From contig CBDBBO010000001.1 in assembly GCA_965203135.1 (NCBI GenBank), forward strand, positions 434,001 to 498,000: a stretch of 64,000 nucleotides of DNA, in the 5' to 3' direction. Positions 25,356 through 32,560 of this stretch are shown piece after piece. Numbering within the stretch: position 1 is the first letter of the stretch; every line of letters starts with the position of its first letter. A program made the position numbers and the translations under genes. Under the pieces are notes generated by a model, which saw only the letters and a program-made list of their open reading frames with translations, did not search any database and was not told the origin of the DNA. The stretch is from CATOSD01 sp965203135. Lineage in GTDB: Bacteria; Chloroflexota; Dehalococcoidia; Lucifugimonadales; CATOSD01.

Positions 25356-25958
25356 TCAGGCCTCCCTGGACGCATTATAGCGCAGCGGCGGGTTACGCGG
25401 CGGCCAGGGTTTCCAGTTCAGCGTCACGTTTGATTCGCCGCCCGTCATCTCGAGAGCTTGGGAACGCTCGACTTTGCCAAACGAGCTGCTGCTACCATTG
25501 CTACACCGGAACTCCGTTACATGCCGGCCGTCCCCTATCAGCCTTGGTACACTTACCACCTCACGGAACCCGCCGGAGACGACGGAATCCACCAACTGAG
25601 TCATCTCCTCTATCATTTCGTCGGCGGTATCGTCACAGGCGTCGCAACCGCAAACTGGAAGCCACTTTGTGCACCAATAGCCGAACTTGACAACTAGTCC
25701 GGGAAAGTCCGTGAAGGTCACGGCGATTGGGGCGCAATCCGGGTCGTTCGGGACAAGCCGCACGGAAGGGCGCGCTTCGCTTACATTCTCCAGTTCAGCG
25801 TCGGCGTCGCAGCCATCGAAACGCTTGACCGCGAACTCTCGCTCCAGCCGGTCTAGCAACTCTATCGCGGCGTCGTGTACGGGCTGAAAGCGTTCCGGGT
25901 TGGTTACGCGGGAGTACGCCTCTTCCGGCGGCCCCTCCATTCCCCATCTGTCACCCAT
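25356..25958 (-). CDS. DUF6226-like hypothetical protein
   Basis: 200 residues from ATG 25958, behind GGAGAC. Central segment YSRVTNPERFQPVHDAA and LLDRLEREFAVKRFDG resemble DUF6226; a Cys-rich LPVCGCDACDDTADEM could bind a metal. No known activity. Follows the Nudix gene by 31 bp. I am only moderately sure of the family name; that it is a real gene is supported by its length and codon pattern. Confidence 0.65.
   Translation of the reverse strand: MGDRWGMEGPPEEAYSRVTNPERFQPVHDAAIELLDRLEREFAVKRFDGCDADAELENVSEARPSVRLVPNDPDCAPIAVTFTDFPGLVVKFGYWCTKWLPVCGCDACDDTADEMIEEMTQLVDSVVSGGFREVVSVPRLIGDGRHVTEFRCSNGSSSSFGKVERSQALEMTGGESNVTLNWKPWPPRNPPLRYNASREA
25374..25379 (-). promoter_or_regulatory. -10 box of protease paralogue B
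   Basis: TATAATGCG on the minus strand, 22 bp upstream of ATG 25351, within the last codons of the preceding gene. Confidence 0.45.
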
Positions 25959-25989
25959 GTCCTTGTCTCCGTAGTCTATCTCTCTGCTT

Positions 25990-26469
25990 TCAGCCCTCCA
26001 CCGCGGCGAACGCGCGCTCCGCCAGCAGCCGGACGTCCTCCGGGGGCCGGGCTGCTGGCGAGTCGCCGTGCTGGAGGGGCCCGCCGTCCGCGAGTTGCTC
26101 GCGGGAGACCCACACCCAGCCGGGATTGAGCGGCCCGTCCGGCCCCACAAGTCGGCAGAAGTAGATCATGTCGATGTGGTGGTGGAAGCCGTCGACCGGG
26201 TCGTGAATGTCCTCGACCATGATGGTGAATGGCGGCTCGACCTGATGCGGATAGTCCAGGGCCAGCGGCTGCGCGAGTCTGACGACCTCGGCCTCCACGC
26301 CGGTCTCCTCGAGCACCTCGCGGACCACCGCCTGCACGGGGTCCTCGTTCGGCTCCACGTGGCCGCCGGGCGGCAGCCACGCGCCGACCTTGGGGTGCCA
26401 GTGCAGCAGCACACGGCCAGCGTGCACCACGAATCCGGTCGCGGTGAAGTGGCGGGTCAGCTCCGGCAA
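25990..26469 (-). CDS. Nudix hydrolase
   Basis: 159 residues. The Nudix box GGHVEPNEDPVQ..VVREVLEETGV (about 34-56) is complete, including the REVLEE metal-binding glutamates. Hydrolyses a nucleoside diphosphate linked to another group; HWHPKVGAWLPPGG before the box fits general Nudix enzymes. Starts 3 bp from the stop of the lipoprotein gene, so the genes are probably coupled. Confidence 0.92.
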   Translation of the reverse strand: MPELTRHFTATGFVVHAGRVLLHWHPKVGAWLPPGGHVEPNEDPVQAVVREVLEETGVEAEVVRLAQPLALDYPHQVEPPFTIMVEDIHDPVDGFHHHIDMIYFCRLVGPDGPLNPGWVWVSREQLADGGPLQHGDSPAARPPEDVRLLAERAFAAVEG

Positions 26470-26471
26470 GG

Positions 26472-28121
26472 TTAGTCCTTAGCGGGCGCGGGCGGGCTGT
26501 CGGACGGCTGGCGCTGGGACTGGTAGCGCCTGGCGCGGCGCACCAGGTACCAGACGACCACGGCGGCGATCAGCCAGATGGGGCTGAATATCACCAGCCA
26601 GATGAGCAGAGTGGACAATCCCTGTAGAAGCTCGGTCAGCGCGCGCGTCGCGTCCTTGCCGTCCTCGCCCGGGCTCCATCCGCCCACCGTCCAGCCGAGC
26701 GCCTGCCCCACGTACACGCTGGTCTGGGAACCGGCCTCGATGTCTCCGGCCTCGCTCGACGCGGTTACGGTCAGCGTAACGTCGTAGGGCCTCGGCCTGT
26801 GGTTGTCGTAGACGTGCGTGGCGGACGCGGTGGTCTGACCCTCGCTCAGCTCGCCTGTTACGGGCGATGAACCGTCGCCGAAGTCCCAGGCATAGGCCAC
26901 GTCGGTCAGTCCTGCGGGCCGCGTGAATGAGCCGCTGACCTCGAATTCCTCGCCCTCGGTGACGCTGAACGCCTCGCCGGCGAACACCTCGATGTTGGGA
27001 ACTCTGGTCACGGAGACAATCAGCGTGTCGGAGCCTTCGGCCACGCCCGCGTCGCCCGTGCCGGTCAGCTCCACGGTGGCGATGAAGGGCGAGTCGCGCT
27101 CGTTCTCGTACACGTGGGTGACGGTAGCGGTGACCTTGGAGTTGCCGTCTACGGTGGGGGCGACCCTGTGGCCGGTTACGACGCCCGTGCCGTCGCCGAA
27201 GTCCCAGGTAAAGGTGAAGTCTTCAATGCCATCGGGCGGGGTGAAGGTGGCCCGGAACCTGGCGATCTCTCCCACGCTCACGGTCTGGTCGACGCCGCCG
27301 TCGACTCGCATGTCGAAGGGGGCGAGGCGGAGATAGACGTTCAGCAGCGAAAAGGCGGAGGTCTGCTCCAGGTAGGCGACGCGACCCTGGATCACCTCCA
27401 TCTCTTCCTGCACCCACACAAGCTCGCGCTGGACGTTGAGTGCGTCTTCCACCTTCTCGGCCCGATCGAACAGCGCCAGCAGCGCGTTCTCCGTGGCCTC
27501 CAGGTTGCGCAGGCGGGACTTGAGGTCCACGTACTCGTCGGTCACGTCCTGGCTGTGGGCGACTTCGTAATCGACCTCGGTAGCCAGTCGGCGGAGCCTG
27601 TCGATCGCGTCGTCCAGCGATCCGGCCGGCACCCGCACGTACACGCTGCCCTGGTGCTTGACGGTGTGGTCGGACCCCACCAGCCAGCCGCCCATATCCC
27701 GCGCGATGTTCGTCGCGGCCTCGATTGCCGCCGTCACGTCCTCCACCACGATGCCCATGTCCACGGTGCGGACGATGATGCGCTGCTGGGCCACCAGCGA
27801 CGCCACGGGCCTCTCGCTCGACTCGCCGACGGTGGCAGCGGGGGCGGCGGGCGCCTGCGCTGCCATCGCGGGCGCGGGCGTGGGCGCAGGTTGCGCCGCT
27901 ATGTCCGCGGCGCTCTCTGCGAACGAGTCCCTGGCCGCCAGCGCCTGGGTAGTAATGCCGGACGGGCCCGGATTGCCCGGCGAGCCGGGCAGGCCGGGGG
28001 CGTCCAAACCGAATGACTCCTCGAAGAACTCGCCCTCCTCGTCACTCGCGCCGCAGGCGGCGAGCACGGCGGCAAGGGCGGCCATCGCCAACAGCAGAAT
28101 AACCAGTCTGTAGCCGAACAT
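26472..28121 (-). CDS. DUF4349 lipoprotein with two inserted PKD domains
   Basis: 549 residues from ATG 28121, behind GGAGACCCGCC. Signal peptide with lipobox AVLAAC. The DUF4349 region runs from RIIVRTVDMGIVVEDV through DVTDEYVDLKSRLRNLEATE and a coiled coil to LLNVYLRLAPF. Two PKD-type domains follow, each with a WDFGDG motif, and then the usual DUF4349 end: GGWSPGEDG, a membrane helix LIWLVIFSPIWLIAAVVVWY and a basic tail. The PKD domains thus interrupt an otherwise ordinary DUF4349 protein. Likely faces outward from the cell envelope; function unknown. Confidence 0.87.
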   Translation of the reverse strand: MFGYRLVILLLAMAALAAVLAACGASDEEGEFFEESFGLDAPGLPGSPGNPGPSGITTQALAARDSFAESAADIAAQPAPTPAPAMAAQAPAAPAATVGESSERPVASLVAQQRIIVRTVDMGIVVEDVTAAIEAATNIARDMGGWLVGSDHTVKHQGSVYVRVPAGSLDDAIDRLRRLATEVDYEVAHSQDVTDEYVDLKSRLRNLEATENALLALFDRAEKVEDALNVQRELVWVQEEMEVIQGRVAYLEQTSAFSLLNVYLRLAPFDMRVDGGVDQTVSVGEIARFRATFTPPDGIEDFTFTWDFGDGTGVVTGHRVAPTVDGNSKVTATVTHVYENERDSPFIATVELTGTGDAGVAEGSDTLIVSVTRVPNIEVFAGEAFSVTEGEEFEVSGSFTRPAGLTDVAYAWDFGDGSSPVTGELSEGQTTASATHVYDNHRPRPYDVTLTVTASSEAGDIEAGSQTSVYVGQALGWTVGGWSPGEDGKDATRALTELLQGLSTLLIWLVIFSPIWLIAAVVVWYLVRRARRYQSQRQPSDSPPAPAKD

Positions 28122-28183
28122 TGGCGGGTCTCCTTCCAACTGCCGCAAGCCGCGTCGGGGTGTAGCGGGCAGCCTGTCTTCGC

Positions 28184-28192
28184 ATTATACCA
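28184..28192 (-). promoter_or_regulatory. extended -10 promoter of the DUF4349 lipoprotein
   Basis: TGGTATAAT on the minus strand gives an extended -10; predicted start near 28177, about 55 nt before the ATG. The rest of the 28193-28346 spacer shows nothing. Confidence 0.5.
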
Positions 28193-28346
28193 CTCCGCTC
28201 TACGGCCACCGCCCCCACCGCGCGGACCTCTCACCAGATGATACGCGCGCGGCGGCCAAAAGGTTCCAGGCGGCCCGCGCCTCTGCCGCTCCGGGGCAAC
28301 CACAGCAGTCGCTCCTACACTGGGTGACGCAAGTCGGCGAGGGGTA

Positions 28347-28376
28347 TTGACTCTGTTAGAACGTGCGTACTACTAT
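28347..28376 (+). promoter_or_regulatory. promoter of the phage capsid genes
   Basis: TTGACT (28347-28352), 18 bp, TACTAT (28371-28376). The spacer contains the palindrome described separately. Predicted leader about 50 nt, ending in AAAGGAGACGGC before ATG 28436. Confidence 0.65.
28357..28372. promoter_or_regulatory. palindromic operator TAGAAC-N4-GTACTA
   Basis: TAGAACGTGCGTACTA lies between -35 and -10. The same TAGNAC-N4-GTNCTA pattern is at the same place in promoters at 52474-52502 and, with one mismatch, 32088-32116. Its core GAAC-N4-GTAC is close to the Gram-positive SOS box GAAC-N4-GTTC; LexA control is inferred. Confidence 0.6.
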
Positions 28377-28435
28377 CGATCCAGACCCCCGTGACGCCCA
28401 CGGCGGCAGACGAACGGAACAGGAAAGGAGACGGC

Positions 28436-30469
28436 ATGGACAGACAGACGCGCACGGCGGCCGCGGCCATCATCGGCAGCGCCGCCGTGGACGCCAACCG
28501 ATACCGCGTGACCATCGCGGCCAACGAGGAGGCGCGACAGCCTCCGACGCTCGACTTCGACGGGCTTTCGCTGGACAACTACATGCTCAACCCGGTGGTG
28601 ATGTGGGCGCACGACGTATCGGGGCGCTCGCCCTCCGGCGGGCTGCCCATCGGCAGGACGCTGGTGCTGGCCAAGACGGACGCGGGCCGGCTGGTGGCGG
28701 AGTTCGAGTTTCTCAGCGACGACCCGTTCGCGCGGCGCGTGAAGAACGCCTGGGACAAGGGCTTTCTGCGCGCGGCCTCCATAAGCTGGCTGCCCATCGA
28801 GACCGCGCCGGCGCGGGACGGCGGCTACCGCGACACGCGCTCCGACCTGCTGGAGTGGTCCATCGTACCGGTCCCGTCGGACCCGGACGCGCTGCGAGAG
28901 AGCCACGCGAGGCTGCTGGAAGAATTTCTGGGCGACGCCCACATTCCATTTCAAAGCAAGCAAAACACGCTCAAGGAAAGGAGAGCAAGAATGGCAACCA
29001 CAGACATGGAAGCAATCAGGAAGGACCTGGCTGAGATCAACGGATTCGTGCGAGAGCGCATCGACCCGGTGTCCTCGGAGGTGGGGCTGCTGAGGGAGGA
29101 GATGGACCGGCTGGGCCGGGAGGTCGCCGACGTTCAGCAGCGCGACCGGACGAGGCGGCGCGACGCGCTCGCGAGGCTGGTCGAGCGGACGCCCGGCCAC
29201 CACGTGGAGGAAGGCCCCTACGCCGGCATGGACATTCTGGACCTGGCGCTGGTTAGCCGCTTCGCCCGCTCCCAGCGGCGCGAGAGCTTCGGCCCGGCGT
29301 GGGTCGAGCGCGCCGAGGAGGCCAGGCGAGCGCTGGCGCGCGGCATCACCGCCGCGGACGTCCAGGCGTCCCACCAGGAGGCGGCGCGCAGGCTGGAGTC
29401 GTGGTTCACGGTGGACTCCAAGCCGACGGGCCAGTACGAGGGATTCGGGCGCGGGCTGCTGCAGTCTATGACGCGCGCCGCGATGGACAGCACCACGGCC
29501 GGCTACGGCGACGAGCTGGTGGCCACCCTGGAGGCGCGGGAGCTGTGGCTGGACGTCAACCTGCAGACGCTGGTCGCCCCGCTGGTGCCGACGTTTCCCA
29601 TGCCCTCGAACCCGTTCGACGTGCCCACGCAGCTCGGCGACGTGAGCTTCTACCCGGGCACCGAGAACGTGGCCGCGGCGGACACCAGGCTGAGCACCGG
29701 CAAGACCACGCTCACGGCCCACGAGCTGGTGGGCCAGGCGCCGTACAGCTTCACCCTGGAAGAGGACGGCGTGATCGCCATGCTGCCTGAGATCAGGGCC
29801 GGGCTGGTGCGCAACGTCGCGGAGACCCTGGACGACATCATCCTCAACGCCGACGCCACCGCGCAGAACAGCATCAACGCGGACGGAGAGACCATCTCCG
29901 CCTCGAGCGCGGGCAAGGCGCAGTGGCTCATCGGCTACGACGGCCTGCTGCACCTGCCGCTGGTCGACAACCCGGGCCAGGCCAACGACCACGGGGACGC
30001 CGTGTCCGACGACATGTTCAACGAGTTGCGCGCCAAGCTGGGCAAGTACGGCGTGCGGCCCTCCCAGCTCGCCTGGGTGATGGACGTGAACACGTACATA
30101 CGCGCCCAGGGCATCTCGCAGTTCAGGACGATGGACAAGCTTGGGCCCAACGCCACGCTGCTGACCGGGATGCTGGGCGCCATCGAGGGAATTCCCGTCA
30201 TCGTCTCGGAGCAAATGCGCCTGGCGGACGCGGACGGCAAGGTCACCGATGCCGGCAACGACACCGACACGGGCCGCGTGCTGCTGTTCAACCGGACGCA
30301 GTGGGCGCAGGGCTTCCGACGGCAGCTCAACATCGACGTGGACAGGGACCTGCAGAAGCGGCAGACCGTGGTAACAGTGAGCTTCCGCCACGCGCTTACC
30401 GAGCGCAGCGGCTCTCGGTCCACTGCCACGCACACCGCGCTTCAGTACAACATCACCGGCGTCGCGTAG
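28436..30469 (+). CDS. HK97-type prohead protease fused to major capsid protein
   Basis: 677 residues from ATG 28436. The first 170 residues are the head-maturation protease: H59 in VVMWAHD, S115/S117 in RAASISW and E140 in LLEWSIVPVPSDP form the expected triad. A coiled-coil stretch (about 187-240) corresponds to the scaffolding delta domain, and the HK97-fold capsid protein fills the rest (LDVNLQTLVAPLVPTFPMP, WVMDVNTYIRAQ, GIPVIVSEQM). Protease and capsid are normally separate genes. An internal ATG at 28991 has its own AAAGGAG, so free capsid precursor may also be made. First of three phage genes. Confidence 0.9.
   Translation: MDRQTRTAAAAIIGSAAVDANRYRVTIAANEEARQPPTLDFDGLSLDNYMLNPVVMWAHDVSGRSPSGGLPIGRTLVLAKTDAGRLVAEFEFLSDDPFARRVKNAWDKGFLRAASISWLPIETAPARDGGYRDTRSDLLEWSIVPVPSDPDALRESHARLLEEFLGDAHIPFQSKQNTLKERRARMATTDMEAIRKDLAEINGFVRERIDPVSSEVGLLREEMDRLGREVADVQQRDRTRRRDALARLVERTPGHHVEEGPYAGMDILDLALVSRFARSQRRESFGPAWVERAEEARRALARGITAADVQASHQEAARRLESWFTVDSKPTGQYEGFGRGLLQSMTRAAMDSTTAGYGDELVATLEARELWLDVNLQTLVAPLVPTFPMPSNPFDVPTQLGDVSFYPGTENVAAADTRLSTGKTTLTAHELVGQAPYSFTLEEDGVIAMLPEIRAGLVRNVAETLDDIILNADATAQNSINADGETISASSAGKAQWLIGYDGLLHLPLVDNPGQANDHGDAVSDDMFNELRAKLGKYGVRPSQLAWVMDVNTYIRAQGISQFRTMDKLGPNATLLTGMLGAIEGIPVIVSEQMRLADADGKVTDAGNDTDTGRVLLFNRTQWAQGFRRQLNIDVDRDLQKRQTVVTVSFRHALTERSGSRSTATHTALQYNITGVA
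28977..28993 (+). promoter_or_regulatory. internal Shine-Dalgarno and ATG within the protease-capsid gene
   Basis: AAAGGAG at 28977-28983, then ATG at 28991 in frame with codon 186. Start here would give a 492-residue scaffold-capsid protein without the protease, matching the position where separate capsid genes begin. Confidence 0.6.
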
Positions 30470-30479
30470 CCACACAATA

Positions 30480-30522
30480 TCCCTTCCCCCTCGATGGGGG
30501 AAGGTTAGGATGGGGGTGAAGA
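30480..30522 (+). repeat. interspersed hairpin repeat, copy 4
   Basis: CCCTTCCCCCTCGATGGGGG, AAGG and GGATGGGGGTGA fill the gap between the capsid gene and the connector gene. The GGGGGTG part is placed like a Shine-Dalgarno for ATG 30525. Confidence 0.75.
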
Positions 30523-30524
30523 CA

Positions 30525-31364
30525 ATGCCAAATTCTTACGTTTCGCTCGACGCTCTGAAGGGCGCGGGCGTGCTGAACATAACCGGCGACGAGCACGACG
30601 AACGGCTTCTCGCCGTCGCGGAGACTGCCAGCCGCGCTGTGGACCGCTACTGCAACCGCTCGTTCTACGTGCTGAGCGCCGCCAGGAGATTCGACGGCGC
30701 CGGCGGGCCGCGCCTGCTGGTGCCCGACCTGATCTGCGTGAACCGCGACGGCCTGCGAACCGACGAGGACGGCGACGGCCGTCCCGACACGGTATGGCCG
30801 ACGAGCGACTTCCGGCTGCTGCCCGCCAACGCCGACCCGGACAGCGGCGGCAATCCGGCGTCACGTCCCTACACCGCCATCGAGGCGGCGGGCGATCGGA
30901 CCCGCTTTCCCGCCGGTCGCGGCAGCGTGCGGGTCAGCGGCAAGTGGGGCTGGTGGCGGCGCCTGCGCCTCGCGGGCACAGCGGATTCGGCGGTGTCCGA
31001 GGCGGTCGATACGTCGTCGCTCGAGCTGGCCGACGGCTCGGAGGTGGGGCCGGGCCAGACGATCCTGGTAGGCTCCGAGCAGATGTACGTGGAGGCGCGG
31101 CGGGCCAACACGCTGAACGTGCGGCGCGGCGTTAACGGCACGGCCAGGATGGGCCACGACGCGGGCGCGCGGGTGTCCGTGTTCGAGTACCCGCTGCCGG
31201 TGTCCGAGGCGGCGCTGACGCTGGCGGCGATCCTGTGGCGCCGGGGCAGCAGCGCATACGAGGCCCTGGACCCGGCGAGAGGCGGTTCGCCGGCGGGCAT
31301 GGACCCGCTCGCGGCGCTGATGCTGGCGCCGTTCCGCAAGCCCGCCGTGGGGGTGGGCGTGTGA
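30525..31364 (+). CDS. phage head-tail connector protein
   Basis: 279 residues from ATG 30525; the longer frame starts inside the repeat. The N-terminal helices (SLDALKGAGVLNITGDEHDERLLAVAETASRAV is trimmed to LLAVAETASRAVDRYCNRSF) match gp6-like adaptor proteins that join portal and tail. A beta-rich middle (VGSEQMYVEARRANTL) and a final helical region follow. Sits directly after the capsid gene and overlaps the next gene at TGATG, in the order usual for HK97-like phages. Confidence 0.75.
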   Translation: MPNSYVSLDALKGAGVLNITGDEHDERLLAVAETASRAVDRYCNRSFYVLSAARRFDGAGGPRLLVPDLICVNRDGLRTDEDGDGRPDTVWPTSDFRLLPANADPDSGGNPASRPYTAIEAAGDRTRFPAGRGSVRVSGKWGWWRRLRLAGTADSAVSEAVDTSSLELADGSEVGPGQTILVGSEQMYVEARRANTLNVRRGVNGTARMGHDAGARVSVFEYPLPVSEAALTLAAILWRRGSSAYEALDPARGGSPAGMDPLAALMLAPFRKPAVGVGV

Positions 31365-31789
31365 TGGACGGCGACGTCTTGGCCGCGCGCGACGGCCTCG
31401 CCGAGATGCTGGCCGCGGTCCCTGGCCTCAGGGTCGTCGACCACCCGTCGGAGGTTGCCCCGCAGGTCCCGGCGGCGCTGGTGGCCTACGAAGGACGCGA
31501 CGCGGTGGAGACGCTCGGCGCGAGCGTGTCGGCGGGGCGATTCCGGGTGACGCTGCTGGTCGCGTCCGCCGACCGCGGCCAGGCTTACGACACCCTGTAC
31601 GGGCTGGCGTCCGCGACCGGGACCGAGGGCATCGAGGCGGCGGTGGCCGCCGATCCGACCTGGGGCGGCAGCGTCGACCACGGCCATCTCGAGTCGGTCG
31701 GCAACGTCGGGGAACGGCGGATTGGGGGCGGGCGCTACGTCGCGGCCGACTTCCACTTCCGCTACCTCAAGCGCGCGCAAGTCGATTGA
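31364..31789 (+). CDS. phage tail-completion/minor tail protein
   Basis: 141 residues from ATG 31364, overlapping the connector stop by one base. LAEMLAAVPGLRVVDH, then FRVTLLVASADRGQAYDTLYGLAS and a beta-rich end AADFHFRYLKR fit gp10/gp17-type tail-completion proteins of siphophages. Function is by position and general pattern. It is the last phage gene; its TGA overlaps the -35 box of the tRNA promoter. Confidence 0.65.
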   Translation: MDGDVLAARDGLAEMLAAVPGLRVVDHPSEVAPQVPAALVAYEGRDAVETLGASVSAGRFRVTLLVASADRGQAYDTLYGLASATGTEGIEAAVAADPTWGGSVDHGHLESVGNVGERRIGGGRYVAADFHFRYLKRAQVD

Positions 31790-31815
31790 CGCCCGTTCGG
31801 GCGGGTTGCTATAAT
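31786..31815 (+). promoter_or_regulatory. promoter of tRNA-Ala
   Basis: TTGACG (31786-31791), 18 bp, TATAAT (31810-31815). The -35 box shares bases with the stop codon of the tail-completion gene. Confidence 0.75.
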
Positions 31816-31856
31816 CGGCGCACGGTGCGGCGCGCCAGTGCCGCTACACGCACGGT

Positions 31857-31932
31857 GGGGATATAGCTCAACAGGGAGAGCGCGGCGTTCGCAATGCCGA
31901 GGTTGGGGGTTCGATTCCCCCTATCTCCACCA
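31857..31932 (+). tRNA. tRNA-Ala (anticodon CGC)
   Basis: 76 nt including an encoded CCA. Acceptor stem GGGGATA/TATCTCC with the alanine identity pair G3-U70; D arm GCTC/GAGC; anticodon stem CGGCG/TGCCG around loop TTCGCAA (anticodon CGC, codon GCG); T arm GGGGG TTCGATT CCCCC. All arms pair. Confidence 0.96.
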
Positions 31933-31975
31933 GATTCGCGCCCCCGTACCCCGAAAAAAGCGTCACTCTCCCGCG

Positions 31976-32038
31976 CCACCCGTTCCCATCCGTGTTCCAC
32001 CCATTCTCATCCGCGCCCCACCGGTCCCCATTCGTGCG
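31976..32038. repeat. three degenerate 21-bp tandem repeats
   Basis: Units at 31976-31996, 31997-32017 and 32018-32038 share the frame CCACC..T..CCAT.CGTG, with about 70 percent identity between neighbours. Noncoding spacer downstream of the tRNA. Confidence 0.65.
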
Positions 32039-32087
32039 CAATTTCTCCCCACCAACCCGCCCCAACCGCGCAACTTCGCCAACCCTC

Positions 32088-32116
32088 TTGATTCTACAGC
32101 ACACACGTGCTATTTT
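32088..32116 (+). promoter_or_regulatory. promoter with internal palindrome, spacer A
   Basis: TTGATT, 17 bp, TATTTT with CAGCAC-ACAC-GTGCTA (32097-32112) in between. No gene follows closely; repeats fill the next 370 bp up to the CoA-transferase gene at 32561. Same layout as 52474-52502. Confidence 0.5.
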
Positions 32117-32140
32117 TCTACTTACAGCCTATCCGATAAA

Positions 32141-32206
32141 TCCCTTCCCCCTCGCAGGGGGAAGAGCCTGCCCTGAGCGTAGTCGAATGGGTTAGGATGG
32201 GGGTGA
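32141..32206 (+). repeat. interspersed hairpin repeat, copy 5
   Basis: CCCTTCCCCCTC/GGGGGAAG hairpin joined to GCCTGCCCTGAGC...GAATGGGT and GGATGGGGGTGA. Confidence 0.75.
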
Positions 32207-32227
32207 CAACGAGGACGCCACCTCTCG

Positions 32228-32280
32228 TCCCCTCTCCCTTGATGGGAGAGGGCTAGGGTGAGGGTGAAAATCGGGGTGAA
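32228..32280 (+). repeat. interspersed hairpin repeat, copy 6
   Basis: TCCCCTCTCCCTTGATGGGA, then GAGGG..TAGGGTGAGGGTGA. A second subtype of the repeat, shared with 32434 and 52554. Confidence 0.75.
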
Positions 32281-32295
32281 GACACCGTCCCGTCC

Positions 32296-32424
32296 TGCCA
32301 CATTCCGCGCAATGCGCGTGACGAACCTTAACAACCTGGCTCACAGAAAGTGACAAAACCATCGGCCCGCCCAGCTACGAAATGTGCGGAATATAGCAGA
32401 ATTGAGCAGATTTTTGGGAGGGCC
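32296..32424 (+). repeat. 129-bp dispersed repeat, copy A
   Basis: Ungapped match to 52612-52740 with 15 mismatches by my count (about 88 percent). Contains the palindrome GCGCAATGCGC. No reading frame. Confidence 0.85.
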
Positions 32425-32433
32425 ACTCCCAAA

Positions 32434-32486
32434 GTCCCCTCTCCCTTGATGGGAGAGGATTAGGGTGAGGGTGAAAGTAGGGGTGA
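32434..32486 (+). repeat. interspersed hairpin repeat, copy 7
   Basis: Near-identical to copy 6: GTCCCCTCTCCCTTGATGGG and TAGGGTGAGGGTGA. Confidence 0.75.
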
Positions 32487-32560
32487 CGATGCAGCCGCGA
32501 TTATGGTCGTGTAGAATGCGGGCCACCGACTGGCGAGTCTACACACGAGGTAAAGCCGCA

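Noticed and set aside
28373..30475. 700-codon open frame on the minus strand
   Set aside because: It mirrors the protease-capsid gene; it has no recognisable domain and results from the high GC third positions of the real gene.
31857..31932. tRNA-Ala 3' end as prophage attachment site
   Set aside because: No second copy of the tRNA end was found in the window and no integrase gene is present.
31976..32038. CRISPR-like array after the tRNA
   Set aside because: Units are adjacent, degenerate and only three, without spacers or cas genes; it is a simple tandem repeat.
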